The notes under the pieces are model-generated. The model saw only the letters and a program-made list of their open reading frames with translations. It did no database searches and was not told where the DNA came from. Positions 9,035 to 16,711 of a DNA stretch of 64,000 bases are shown piece after piece; positions within the stretch are counted from its first letter, which is position 1; the number at the start of each line of letters is the position of its first letter. The position numbers were made by a program, and so were the translations under genes. Source of the DNA: Natronococcus sp. AD-5 (lineage in GTDB: Archaea; Halobacteriota; Halobacteria; Halobacteriales; Natrialbaceae); the NCBI RefSeq assembly GCF_030734285.1, contig NZ_CP132294.1, positions 4,030,001 to 4,094,000 of the forward strand. Direction: 5' to 3'.

Positions 9035-9559
9035 TCAGAGCCGCCGGTAGCGCCCGCGACTCTCGCTGACTTCGCCGCGTCTGGCGAGCTTCTCGAGCGC
9101 GTCGCCGACGTACTCGGCGGAGACGCCGTGCTCGCCGGCGTACTCGACGACCTCGTCCTCGGACGGGCGCTCGAGCTCCTCGAGCGCGCGCTCGACGATC
9201 TCCTTTTTGCTGCCGCTCCGGGCCGATCCGCGCGGATCGCGGTCGCCGGCCGCCTCGACCTCGTCGACGTCCAGTCCGGACTCCTCGAGGTACTCTTCGT
9301 CGTCGACGACGCCGTTCGCGACGTCGCCCTCGAGGTCGCCGAACGAGTCCAGCCTGGCGAACGCGTCGCCCTCGCCCTGCCGGTTCGCGAGCATCGAGGC
9401 GCGAACGTCGCGGGCGTGGTCGGCGTCGTCGGTCTCGACGAACTTCTTGCGCTTCTCGTAGGCCTTCCGGGAGCCGCAGCGCGGACACTGGGTCGTCTCC
9501 GAGCGGCCCTCGATGATCCAGAGGTTCGAACACTCGCTGCAGCCGACGACGGCGTACAT
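9035..9559 (-). CDS. DUF5817-type zinc-ribbon protein with C-terminal winged helix
   Basis: A 174-residue protein. The N-terminal zinc ribbon has two Cys pairs (GCSECSNLW and CPRCGSRKAY). A conserved block follows (FVETDDADHARDVRASMLANRQG), then an acidic linker and a C-terminal helix-turn-helix-like region (EDEVVEYAGEHGVSAEYVGDALEKL) that ends in a basic RGRYRRL tail. The layout matches the haloarchaeal DUF5817 family, presumed to bind nucleic acid. No function is known. ATG 9559 is chosen because the zinc ribbon starts immediately after it. Confidence 0.85.
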   Translation of the reverse strand: MYAVVGCSECSNLWIIEGRSETTQCPRCGSRKAYEKRKKFVETDDADHARDVRASMLANRQGEGDAFARLDSFGDLEGDVANGVVDDEEYLEESGLDVDEVEAAGDRDPRGSARSGSKKEIVERALEELERPSEDEVVEYAGEHGVSAEYVGDALEKLARRGEVSESRGRYRRL

Positions 9560-9651
9560 GTCTCGTCTCGAGGTGGGGCGTCGCCGTAGTTCAAGGTTCG
9601 GCAACCGAACCGAAAGTGATCGGCCGACGCCGCGATTCGATCGCCCGCCGA

Positions 9652-10599
9652 TCACGATCCCGCGACGTCGAGCACCACCTTCCCGGTGAGGCCGCTTCCC
9701 TCGACCGTCTCGTGGGCCCGCGCGACCTCCTCCAGCGGGAGTACCGAGTCGATGACCGGCTCGAGCCGTCCCGCCTCGACCAGCCGGCGCAGCGCGTCGA
9801 TCGGCCGCCGATCGCGCTCGAGAAAGAGCATCTCGACCGTGTAGTTGTGCTGGTAGGCGGTTCCCCACTCGCCTTCCGGCTCGAGGATCGTGACCAGCCG
9901 TCCGTGGGGCTTCGTCACGGCGGTGCTCTCGACAAGCGTCTCGCCGCCGACGGTGTCGAAGACGAGGTCGACGCCATCGTCGAACTCCGAATCGATCACG
10001 TCCGCGAACGACTCGGACTCGTAGTCGACGGCGCGAGTCGCACCCAGCTCCTCGGTCTGGTCGACCGTTTCCGGGCTCGTCGTCGCGACGACCGTCGCGC
10101 CGCTCTCGTCGGCGATCTGAACCGCGTGCGCGCCGACGCCGCCGGCGCCGTGAATCAGCACCGTTTCGCCGGCCGTGACCTCGCCGCGAGTGACGATTCC
10201 CTCCCACGCCGTCGCCGCCGCGAGGGGGAGCGCCGCCGCCTCGGTGTGCGAGAGCGGGTCGGGTTTGTGCGCGACGATCGACTCGTCCGCGGCGTGGTAC
10301 TCGGCGTAGCTTCCCTGCTCGCCGAAGATCTCCGGCGTGTAGAAGACCTCGTCGCCGACCTCGAAATCCGTAACCGCCTCGCCGACGTCTTCGACGACGC
10401 CCGAGACGTCGTACCCGATGACCGTCGGCGGGGAGATGCCGGCCCACGAGCCGGCCGCCCGGATCTTGCAGTCGACGGGATTGACCGACGACGCGTGAAC
10501 GCGGACGAGTAGCTCGGTCGGCCCCGGGTCCGGTTTCGCCACGTCACGACGCTCGAAGACGCCGGTATCGCCGAAATCGGTGATGATCATCGCATCCAT
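9652..10599 (-). CDS. qor: NADPH:quinone oxidoreductase / zinc-independent MDR alcohol dehydrogenase
   Basis: A 315-residue medium-chain dehydrogenase/reductase. The GroES-like N-terminal domain includes SSVNPVDCKIRA and PPTVIGYDVSG. The Rossmann domain has GAGGVGAHAVQIA. The structural-zinc cysteines are absent, as in quinone reductases, and the C-terminus has SGLTGKVVLDV. It transfers hydride from NADPH to quinones or enones; the physiological acceptor is unknown. ATG 10599 is chosen over an ATG 18 bases upstream because homologues begin with MDA. It is divergent from the cupin at 10736. Confidence 0.88.
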   Translation of the reverse strand: MDAMIITDFGDTGVFERRDVAKPDPGPTELLVRVHASSVNPVDCKIRAAGSWAGISPPTVIGYDVSGVVEDVGEAVTDFEVGDEVFYTPEIFGEQGSYAEYHAADESIVAHKPDPLSHTEAAALPLAAATAWEGIVTRGEVTAGETVLIHGAGGVGAHAVQIADESGATVVATTSPETVDQTEELGATRAVDYESESFADVIDSEFDDGVDLVFDTVGGETLVESTAVTKPHGRLVTILEPEGEWGTAYQHNYTVEMLFLERDRRPIDALRRLVEAGRLEPVIDSVLPLEEVARAHETVEGSGLTGKVVLDVAGS

Positions 10600-10735
10600 G
10601 GTTCCGGCTGCGCTCACCGCAGGGATATAGGTTCGACCTTCACCTGCTACGCGGCGCGGTTCTCGTCGCTCCCGGTCGTGACCGGACGAACTGGACCCTC
10701 GGAACTATTAGCTCCACCGTCCCTTCTCGAGACGC

Positions 10736-11074
10736 ATGGAACGCGTTTCCCTATCCGACCTCGAGGCGTCGGAAGCCGCCGAGGGCGTCCACCTCGCGCT
10801 GATGGCCGGCGCCGAGGAGATGAACGTCCAGCACTTCGAGATCGAACCCGGCGCGACGGTCGAGGAGCACAGCCACCCCCACGAACAGACGGGGTTCGTC
10901 TACGAGGGCGAGCTGACCTTCCGCACCGACGGCGAAGAGATCGTCTGCGAACCCGGCGACTCCTACGCGATCCCGGGCGACCAGCCCCACGCTGCCGAAA
11001 ACCGCGGCGACGAAACGGTCCGCGGCGTCGACATCTTCAGCCCGCCGCGGGAGAACCCGAGCTGGCAGTCGTAG
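10736..11074 (+). CDS. Single-domain cupin protein
   Basis: A 112-residue beta-barrel protein with both cupin motifs: the metal-binding HSHPHEQTGFVYEGE near residues 42-56, and a second motif PGDSYAIPGDQPHAAEN. All usual metal ligands (three His, one Glu) appear to be present, so it probably binds a divalent metal. Small cupins act as sugar isomerases, dioxygenases or ligand sensors, and nothing here decides among them. It is probably monocistronic. Confidence 0.85.
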   Translation: MERVSLSDLEASEAAEGVHLALMAGAEEMNVQHFEIEPGATVEEHSHPHEQTGFVYEGELTFRTDGEEIVCEPGDSYAIPGDQPHAAENRGDETVRGVDIFSPPRENPSWQS

Positions 11075-11228
11075 CTCCGCACTACCCGTCTCGTCGACGC
11101 TGATTCTGGTGTCGAAACCGCCATCGGCGCGAATATTCGTTCGATCTTCGCGCGAGCCGGCACCCCCTATTCGCGGCTGCTGCTACTGCCGGGTAAGTAA
11201 ACGCAACGAGAACCAGTGGGGAATACCA

Positions 11229-11245
11229 CGGGGTTATATACCCCG
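11229..11245 (+). promoter_or_regulatory. TATA box inside a palindromic candidate operator, Nramp-like gene
   Basis: CGGGGTTATATACCCCG has 6-base inverted arms around a TATAT core. The core lies 25-29 bases before ATG 11263, the distance expected for a leaderless haloarchaeal promoter. A protein bound here would block TBP. A metal-responsive repressor of the MntR/SirR type would suit a transporter gene, but no such gene is adjacent. Confidence 0.5.
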
Positions 11246-11262
11246 GATGGCAAGGGCGACTG

Positions 11263-12651
11263 ATGGCAACCGAAACCCACTCACCGGGGTTCGGACGGGT
11301 GGAGTCGTTCGTGCGACGATTAGGGCCGACGTGGCTCGCCGGTGCGATCGCCGCCGGTCCGGCGACGATGGTCAGTTTGCTCGTCGCGGGCGCGAGTTTC
11401 GGCTACGCGCTGCTGTGGGTCGTCGTCCTCTCGGCGATCCTGGGAACCGTCGGGCAGTACCTCGCGATGCGGCTGGGCCTGCTCACCGAGGCGGGAATCG
11501 TCGCGGTCGTCGAGGAGCACCTCGGCTCGTTCTGGGCCTGGGTGCTCGTGATCGACGTCGTACTCGCCGCGGGGCTCGCACAGCTCGTGATCATGAAGAC
11601 GCTGGCCGACGTCAGCGCGACGATCGGCGGCGGCGCGGGACTCGGCGTCGCCGCCCTGGCCGATCCCCGACTCTGGGGGATCACCTGGGCGCTGGTCCTC
11701 GCGCTGGGGCTCGCGGGCGGCGGGTACCGGCTCGCCGAAGTCGGCGCGAAAGTCCTCGTCTCGCTGGTCGTCCTCGCGTTCGTCGCCTCCGCGTTCGTCG
11801 TTCCGATCGATCCGGCCGCGGCTGCGGCGGGTCTCGCGCCGGAGATGCCGGCCGGCGTCGGCGGTGCGGTCGTCGCCGCGGGCGTCCTCGGCGGCGCGGT
11901 CCACATCACGCTGCTGACGATGCAGAGCTACACGATGCGCGCCCGCGGCTGGACCGAGGGAGATCGGGGTATCGCGACGTTCGACGTCGTGAGCTCGATG
12001 CTGGTCGCCTTCGGAATCTTCAGCCTCGCGGTCTTTCTCGTCGCGGCGAGCGTCCTTCCCGAAGCCGGCGTCGGCGCCGGGACGATCGACGAAATCCGGG
12101 CCGCGCAGGCGCTCGGCCCGGTGGCGGGCGAGCACGCAACGTGGCTGTTCCTGCTCGGGCTCTGGGGGGCCGCGGTCTCGACGCTCGGCGGGAACACGAT
12201 CGTCCCGCCGTACCTGCTCGCGGACAAACTCGGCTGGGAGCAGTCCGTCGATGATTCGCGCTACCGGATCGCGCTCGTCGCGGTCGCGCTCGCGTCCGCG
12301 TTCGGCGCGTTCCTCGAGGGCGCGTTCTTCCAGCTGCTCGTCCTCGTGCTCGCGTTCGGGCTCGTCGGAACGCCGTTCGCGCTGGCGATCATCCTCTCCC
12401 TGCTGAACGATCCCGACGTCGTCGGCGAGACGAACTCCACCCTCGAGAACCTCGGCGGCCTCGTCCTCTTCGCGGTCGCAACCGTCCTCGCAGGCGAGTT
12501 CGTTCTCGAGGAACTCGAGACGGTCACCGAGCCGCTCTCGGCGTTCGTCGTCGCGTTCGCCGCGGCGATGGTCCTCGCGGTCGTCGGACTCGCCGCGACC
12601 GCCGCGCGGGATCGCCTCCGCGCTCGCTCGAGCGACGATGGCACCGTCTGA
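11263..12651 (+). CDS. Nramp-family-like membrane transporter lacking the metal-binding motifs
   Basis: A 462-residue protein with about 11 membrane helices. The Nramp fold is recognisable in the first helices (GPTWLAGAI, ASFGYALLWVVVLSAILGTVGQYLA). The TM1 DPGN motif, which ligates metal with its Asp and Asn, is replaced by GPAT. The TM6 MPH motif is replaced by a segment reading VHITLLTMQS. Annotation pipelines will call this a divalent metal transporter, but the missing ligands argue for another substrate or metal specificity. It starts as a leaderless ATG downstream of a palindromic TATA region. No other transport gene is adjacent. Confidence 0.85.
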   Translation: MATETHSPGFGRVESFVRRLGPTWLAGAIAAGPATMVSLLVAGASFGYALLWVVVLSAILGTVGQYLAMRLGLLTEAGIVAVVEEHLGSFWAWVLVIDVVLAAGLAQLVIMKTLADVSATIGGGAGLGVAALADPRLWGITWALVLALGLAGGGYRLAEVGAKVLVSLVVLAFVASAFVVPIDPAAAAAGLAPEMPAGVGGAVVAAGVLGGAVHITLLTMQSYTMRARGWTEGDRGIATFDVVSSMLVAFGIFSLAVFLVAASVLPEAGVGAGTIDEIRAAQALGPVAGEHATWLFLLGLWGAAVSTLGGNTIVPPYLLADKLGWEQSVDDSRYRIALVAVALASAFGAFLEGAFFQLLVLVLAFGLVGTPFALAIILSLLNDPDVVGETNSTLENLGGLVLFAVATVLAGEFVLEELETVTEPLSAFVVAFAAAMVLAVVGLAATAARDRLRARSSDDGTV

Positions 12652-12714
12652 AACGGCTTCACGCCGATCGAACGGCCGTCGCGCGATCGGGCGCGTGTTG
12701 ACGTTCGGCGGCTG

Positions 12715-13098
12715 TTAGCTGTACTCTTCGAGCGCGTCCCACTCCCGGGCCATCAGTTCGCGGACGCCGTGCCGTAGAATGCCCTCGCCGAGCGAGGTCG
12801 CCCGATAGTAGGAGTAGAGGCCGTCGGCGTCGGGCTCCTTTCGCTTGCGGTTCTCGACGAGGCCGACGTCGACGAGTTCGTCGAGGTGGTAGTGGAGCGC
12901 GTTCGACCGCACGTCCAGCCGGTCCCGCAGTTCGCTCGCGCTTCGCGCCCCCTCCTCGACCAGCGCGTTCAGGACGCGAAACCGCGTCTCGTTGCCGATC
13001 GAGCGCTGCATCGCGAGGTACTCCTCGAGCGAAAGTACGCTGTGCTCCGGAAGCAGTCCGTCCCCCGTTCGCCGCGCCGTCCGTTCGGACTCCGCCAT
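12715..13098 (-). CDS. ArsR-like winged-helix transcriptional regulator
   Basis: A 127-residue DNA-binding protein. The winged helix covers about residues 25-90 (SIGNETRFRVLNALVEEG, SASELRDRLDVRSNALHYHLDELVDVGLVENRK) and has a C-terminal helical tail that may dimerise. It belongs to the haloarchaeal HTH_20/ArsR group. It is transcribed divergently from the DUF7509-like gene across a 95-base region that carries two copies of AGCGWTCGCTGA. Autoregulation and control of its neighbour are likely by inference. Confidence 0.88.
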   Translation of the reverse strand: MAESERTARRTGDGLLPEHSVLSLEEYLAMQRSIGNETRFRVLNALVEEGARSASELRDRLDVRSNALHYHLDELVDVGLVENRKRKEPDADGLYSYYRATSLGEGILRHGVRELMAREWDALEEYS

Positions 13099-13120
13099 AC
13101 GAATTACTTATCGCCTCGAT

Positions 13121-13153
13121 CGCTTAAGCGTTCGCTGAGTCAGCGATCGCTGA
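13121..13153. promoter_or_regulatory. Tandem palindromic candidate operators between divergent genes
   Basis: Two copies of AGCGWTCGCTGA sit at 13127-13138 and 13142-13153, 15 bases apart. The second lies inside the perfect palindrome TCAGCGATCGCTGA (13140-13153), and CGCTTAAGCG (13121-13130) is another perfect palindrome. They lie just upstream of the TATA box at 13165 and 23 bases beyond the ATG of the regulator gene, and would suit a dimeric winged-helix protein. Confidence 0.55.
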
Positions 13154-13164
13154 AATGCCCTATA

Positions 13165-13172
13165 TTTATATA
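13165..13172 (+). promoter_or_regulatory. TATA box of the DUF7509-like gene
   Basis: TTTATATA centred about 25 bases before ATG 13194. It indicates a leaderless transcript starting at that ATG, and rules out an in-frame ATG at 13155 that lies upstream of the box. Confidence 0.65.
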
Positions 13173-13193
13173 CTGGCCGCGAGCAGCGAGCGT

Positions 13194-13814
13194 ATGCGCG
13201 ACCGGATCATCGACGAACTGGGCGACCTCCCGCGCTCACAGTTTCTGGTCTACCTGATGGGTCCGTACGAGGCGTTCGACGTGGAACGAACCCTCGAGGA
13301 CGTCGACCCCGACGCGGTTCCCGAATCGGTGGACTTCGGGACGCTCGTCGGCTCGGATCACGACCTCGAGCGCGACGAGGCGGCGCTCGACCTCCTGCTC
13401 GACGTGCGGGACCGGCTTCGGACGGCGGCCGGCGTCAACGCCTTCCTGGCGATCGACGTCGACGTCCCCCTCGACGAGCTGGACGCGGCCAGCCAGAGCA
13501 TCGCCTTCGCCGAGGCGAGCAACGCGGTCGTCTACGTCGTCCCCGCCGTCGGCGACAACTTCGGCGTCGGCATCGAAGTCGGGACCGTCCTCGAGGCGCT
13601 GTTCGACGCCGAGACGCCGGATCATCGCCGCGAGCGGGTCGCGTTCGTCCACGAGTCCGAGGTTCGAAGCGCGATGATCGCCGCCGTCCGCGATCGGTGG
13701 GAGGCGCGGATCTACTCGTACGCGGATCGGGAGGAACTCGAGCGCCAGCTCCGGCTGTTCGTCCGCGATCTCGTTCGAAAGGAGCGGACCGGTGAACTGC
13801 CGAAGTTGGACTGA
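13194..13814 (+). CDS. DUF7509-like protein
   Basis: A 206-residue soluble haloarchaeal protein. It begins MRDRIIDELGDLPRSQF and continues with a strand-rich core: LVYLMGPYEAFD, GVNAFLAIDVD, QSIAFAEASNAVVYVVPAVG and GVGIEVGTVLEAL. Alternating hydrophobic strands and helices suggest a Rossmann-like or flavodoxin-like fold resembling nucleoside deoxyribosyltransferase or TIR folds; that is inference from pattern only. The start is fixed by the TATA box at 13165. It is divergent from the ArsR-like gene and probably controlled by it. Confidence 0.8.
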   Translation: MRDRIIDELGDLPRSQFLVYLMGPYEAFDVERTLEDVDPDAVPESVDFGTLVGSDHDLERDEAALDLLLDVRDRLRTAAGVNAFLAIDVDVPLDELDAASQSIAFAEASNAVVYVVPAVGDNFGVGIEVGTVLEALFDAETPDHRRERVAFVHESEVRSAMIAAVRDRWEARIYSYADREELERQLRLFVRDLVRKERTGELPKLD

Positions 13815-13861
13815 GCGCCCCGGACGGTACCAGCACGAGTTTCGTACGCCGAAAAGATAGA

Positions 13862-13973
13862 GTCAGTCTAATCGGGACGTACGGGTGCGACCGTGCCGCG
13901 AACGGCCGTCGTATCGAGTTCGCGCTAAACAGGGCGTGATTGTCTATGAGTATCCATTTTCAACTAGACTGAC
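13862..13973. repeat. Inverted repeat GTCAGTCTA/TAGACTGAC in an AT-richer intergenic stretch
   Basis: GTCAGTCTA at 13862-13870 and its exact reverse complement at 13965-13973 bracket about 94 bases. The 300-base gap from 13815 to 14116 is lower in G+C than its surroundings and holds no convincing gene. A promoter-like AATTATAC lies at 13975-13982. The pair could be the ends of a decayed small mobile element or a chance match. Confidence 0.3.
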
Positions 13974-14116
13974 CAATTATACTACAAGTGTTAAGAGCGT
14001 AGCAGGCATATCTCCTGTATGTCGTTAACTTCTCCTATCGGGTTCCGACAAGCAAACATTCCCTGCCTGCCGGCTCAGCGGTGCTCGCCACTACGTTTGG
14101 GAGAGGCCCCCGCGAG

Positions 14117-15103
14117 ATGGTAGAGATACTGTACGCCATCGAGCGGCCGTTCATGCGGAAGACGTTCGAAGCGATCGACCGTCACGTGGACGTCGAGTCG
14201 GCGTTCATCCCGGTCAGAGCGGATGCGATCGGCTGTAGCACCCGCATCGACGAAATCGAGGTGGACGACCCCGGCGCGGTCGACGACAACGTGCGATCGA
14301 TCGATCCCGCCGTCGTCGTCTACAACCACCGGTTCGGCGTAGAGCGGTTCACGTTCCACGAAGAGTACCCGCTCGTTCACGTGCGACACGGGGCCTCGAT
14401 CGGTCGCGACGAGACCGCGGTCACGACGGATACCATTCTCGGGTTCGTCGCCGCCGCGCTCGCACCCGGCGAGCGGTGGGCGAAGGCGTACCGGGCCGCT
14501 GCACCACCCGGCGTGAGGGTCGCCGTCGTGGGAATCCCGGAGGCCGACGCGCTCGTCGGAGCGGCGCCGCCCCGCGATCGCCGGGTGCTGTACGCGCCGA
14601 CCAATTATTTAGTCGGCCGGGGAGCGTACGCGAACACCGCCCGCTCGGTCGTCGAGTGCTTCGCCGACACGGAGTACGAACTGCTCTTTCGCCCCCACCC
14701 GACCGATCGACGCGAGGGTCCGGGCCTGGCCGTCACTCGCGAGTGCAGGGAACGGATCGCCGAGTTACCGAACGTCGTCTTCGATACGACCGCGACGCCC
14801 ACCGAGAGTATGCGTCGATCGGACGTTCTCGTCTCGGACTACTCGGGGTCGATCGCGGAGTGGCTCCACACCGGCCGGCCGCTCGTCCAGCTGACGAACA
14901 TCGACGCGTCGAACCGCGTCGTGCCCCGAATCGGCGTCACGACGGATACGATCGACCTCGCGCTCGTCGACGAACTGTACCGGAACGGCGAGCCCGACTC
15001 CGCGAAACGCCGACGGGCCTCGTGGCTCGAGCGCCTCGGCATCCCGATGGACGGACGAGCGGGCGAGCGCGCCGCCAGGGAGGTGCTCCGATGCAGGGCG
15101 TGA
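14117..15103 (+). CDS. CDP-glycerol glycerophosphotransferase-like (TagB/TagF-type) protein
   Basis: A 328-residue protein. The C-terminal half has GT-B/CDP-glycerophosphotransferase signatures: VLYAPTNYLVGRGAYANT, LLFRPHPTDRREGP, then SDVLVSDYSGSIAEWLHTGRPLVQL. In bacteria this family transfers polyol phosphate from CDP-glycerol or CDP-ribitol onto wall polymers. It overlaps the next gene, a nucleotidyltransferase, by 13 bases, and a glycerophosphodiesterase follows, so a polyol-phosphate cell-surface role is inferred. ATG 14117 is preceded by GGGAGAGG; an in-frame GTG at 14081 would add 12 residues. TTA codons are more frequent than in neighbouring genes, which hints at transfer. Confidence 0.75.
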   Translation: MVEILYAIERPFMRKTFEAIDRHVDVESAFIPVRADAIGCSTRIDEIEVDDPGAVDDNVRSIDPAVVVYNHRFGVERFTFHEEYPLVHVRHGASIGRDETAVTTDTILGFVAAALAPGERWAKAYRAAAPPGVRVAVVGIPEADALVGAAPPRDRRVLYAPTNYLVGRGAYANTARSVVECFADTEYELLFRPHPTDRREGPGLAVTRECRERIAELPNVVFDTTATPTESMRRSDVLVSDYSGSIAEWLHTGRPLVQLTNIDASNRVVPRIGVTTDTIDLALVDELYRNGEPDSAKRRRASWLERLGIPMDGRAGERAAREVLRCRA

Positions 15104-15771
15104 TCCTGGCCGCGGGCCGAGGCCGACGAATGGGCCACCACACGGACGACGCCCCGAAGGCGTTCCTCGAGTTCGACGGCCGGACGCTGTACGATCGACA
15201 GCGCGCCTTGCTCGAACCGCACGTCGACGGAACGAACGTCGTACTGGGATATCACCACGAAACCGTTCTCGACAGGTACGATCCCGAGAATCCGCTCGTC
15301 CTGACGGACTGGGAGCGACACGAGAACGCCGCGTCGTTACTGCTCGCGCTGAGCCGCATCGACGACGATCTGCTGATCATTAACGGAGACGTGCTCGTCG
15401 ACGCGCGCGAAATCAGGCGGCTGGCAGATCAGTTCGACGCTCTCGGGGGCCGTTTCAACCTCGTCGGCTGTATCCCGGGGTTACAGGGCTCTGAGACGGC
15501 GATTCGCTGGGACGAGTCCGGACGCGTGACGGCGTACGGGCTCATCGAAGGCCACAAGCACGCCGGGGTCGGAATCGTGAGCCGCGACCACCGGGACGCG
15601 GCGTTACGGATCCTGCGCGAGCGACTGGACGACTGGTACCCCTGCGTGTATCCCCGGACGCCGTCCCGACCGCTACTGATGCCGGCCGGCCGACACGTGG
15701 AGATCAATCGACCGGCGGACCTCGACCGGGCGCGACAGTGGATTAGATCCGAGCGGATCCGCTGCGCGTGA
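15091..15771 (+). CDS. Sugar/choline-phosphate nucleotidyltransferase-like protein (NTP_transferase)
   Basis: A 226-residue nucleotidyltransferase. The N-terminal pyrophosphorylase loop LAAGRGRRMG and the PKAFLEFDG block are clear. INGDVLVD carries the metal-binding aspartate, and NRPADLDRAR lies near the C-terminus. The small size and fold fit LicC/TagD-like cytidylyltransferases or hexose-1-phosphate nucleotidyltransferases. Its start overlaps the preceding phosphotransferase gene, so the two are co-translated. I infer that it supplies the CDP-activated donor for that enzyme. The nucleotide and the alcohol are not determined. Confidence 0.8.
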   Translation: MQGVILAAGRGRRMGHHTDDAPKAFLEFDGRTLYDRQRALLEPHVDGTNVVLGYHHETVLDRYDPENPLVLTDWERHENAASLLLALSRIDDDLLIINGDVLVDAREIRRLADQFDALGGRFNLVGCIPGLQGSETAIRWDESGRVTAYGLIEGHKHAGVGIVSRDHRDAALRILRERLDDWYPCVYPRTPSRPLLMPAGRHVEINRPADLDRARQWIRSERIRCA

Positions 15772-15952
15772 TCGACGACCGGACGGCGACGGGAGCGGCA
15801 GGTGTTGCACACCCGCGAGGCCGGTCTCGGAGATCCGTCGACACCAGTCCGCGAACGCGACACTCCGCGTTCGGTCACATTCCGACCGCTTGATCGGAAT
15901 AGTGCGCGGAAATCACAATATTGATGTGCGCTCGCTGTTGGTTGCCCGGTAG

Positions 15953-16654
15953 ATGGAGATTATCGGCCATCGTGGCTGTGCGGAACAGTATCCGGAAAAC
16001 ACACTCCTCGCTATTCGCGAAGCCGCCCGTCGACTGCCCGCGGTCGAACTCGACGTGCGACGGTGCGGATCGGGTGAACTGGTCGTGTTTCACGACGCGA
16101 CGCTCGAGCGCGTCACCGACGCCGACGGCCGAGTCGCGGAGACGCCGTGGTCGGACCTCCGCGAGCTAACCGTGTTCGAGTCGGACCAGTCGATTCCCCG
16201 TCTCAAGACCGCGCTGCGGGCCGTGCCGGACGACGTAACCGTTCAGCTCGAGTTGAAAGAAACGGGGATCGCTTCGGATGTGCTGCGGCTGGCGGTGGCG
16301 GCCGAGGCCGACGTCCGCGTGTCCACGTTTCTCCCCGAAGCGCTCGCGGAAGTGGATGCGCACCCTCTCGAGGTGCCGAGCGGACTGCTGTTCGAAGCGG
16401 AACCCGACGCGAATCTCTCGCGAGCGCTCGACCTGGGGGCGACGCACGTGTTCCCCCACTACCAGCTCTGCATCGAAACCGACGTCGTCTCCGTCGCTCG
16501 CGAGCACGGGGTCGACGTTATCGCCTGGAAGGCGGCACGGACGGCCGACGACGTTCGGACCCTGCGCGAGGCCGGCGTCGACGGAGTCACCGCGGACCGG
16601 CACGATATCGCTACTCCTCGGATCTCCGCGGATGGCGGGTCACGACGGCTGTAG
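15953..16654 (+). CDS. Glycerophosphodiester phosphodiesterase
   Basis: A 233-residue GDPD-family TIM barrel. It has IGHRGCAEQYPENT at the N-terminus (catalytic His-Arg and the Glu of PENT), VELDVRRCGSGELVVFHDATLERVT with the second His and metal acids, LELKETG, and IAWKAARTADDVRTLREAGVDGVTADR near the end. There is no signal peptide, so it is probably cytoplasmic. It hydrolyses glycerophosphodiesters to glycerol-3-phosphate and an alcohol. It follows the putative polyol-phosphate transfer pair after 181 bases, which suggests turnover or lipid recycling. Confidence 0.9.
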   Translation: MEIIGHRGCAEQYPENTLLAIREAARRLPAVELDVRRCGSGELVVFHDATLERVTDADGRVAETPWSDLRELTVFESDQSIPRLKTALRAVPDDVTVQLELKETGIASDVLRLAVAAEADVRVSTFLPEALAEVDAHPLEVPSGLLFEAEPDANLSRALDLGATHVFPHYQLCIETDVVSVAREHGVDVIAWKAARTADDVRTLREAGVDGVTADRHDIATPRISADGGSRRL

Positions 16655-16711
16655 CTGGCGATCTGCAAAGCGACCTCCGCGAAGCGTACGGCTTCGCTTT
16701 TCGGACGCCTG

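Noticed and set aside
9560-10447. Extension of the DUF5817 frame upstream through the quinone oxidoreductase gene
   Set aside because: The extension is Arg/Gly-rich and out of frame with the oxidoreductase; the zinc ribbon begins at ATG 9559.
14019-14123. A 34-codon frame just before the phosphotransferase gene
   Set aside because: No motif and a composition typical of noncoding sequence; it overlaps the real gene's start.
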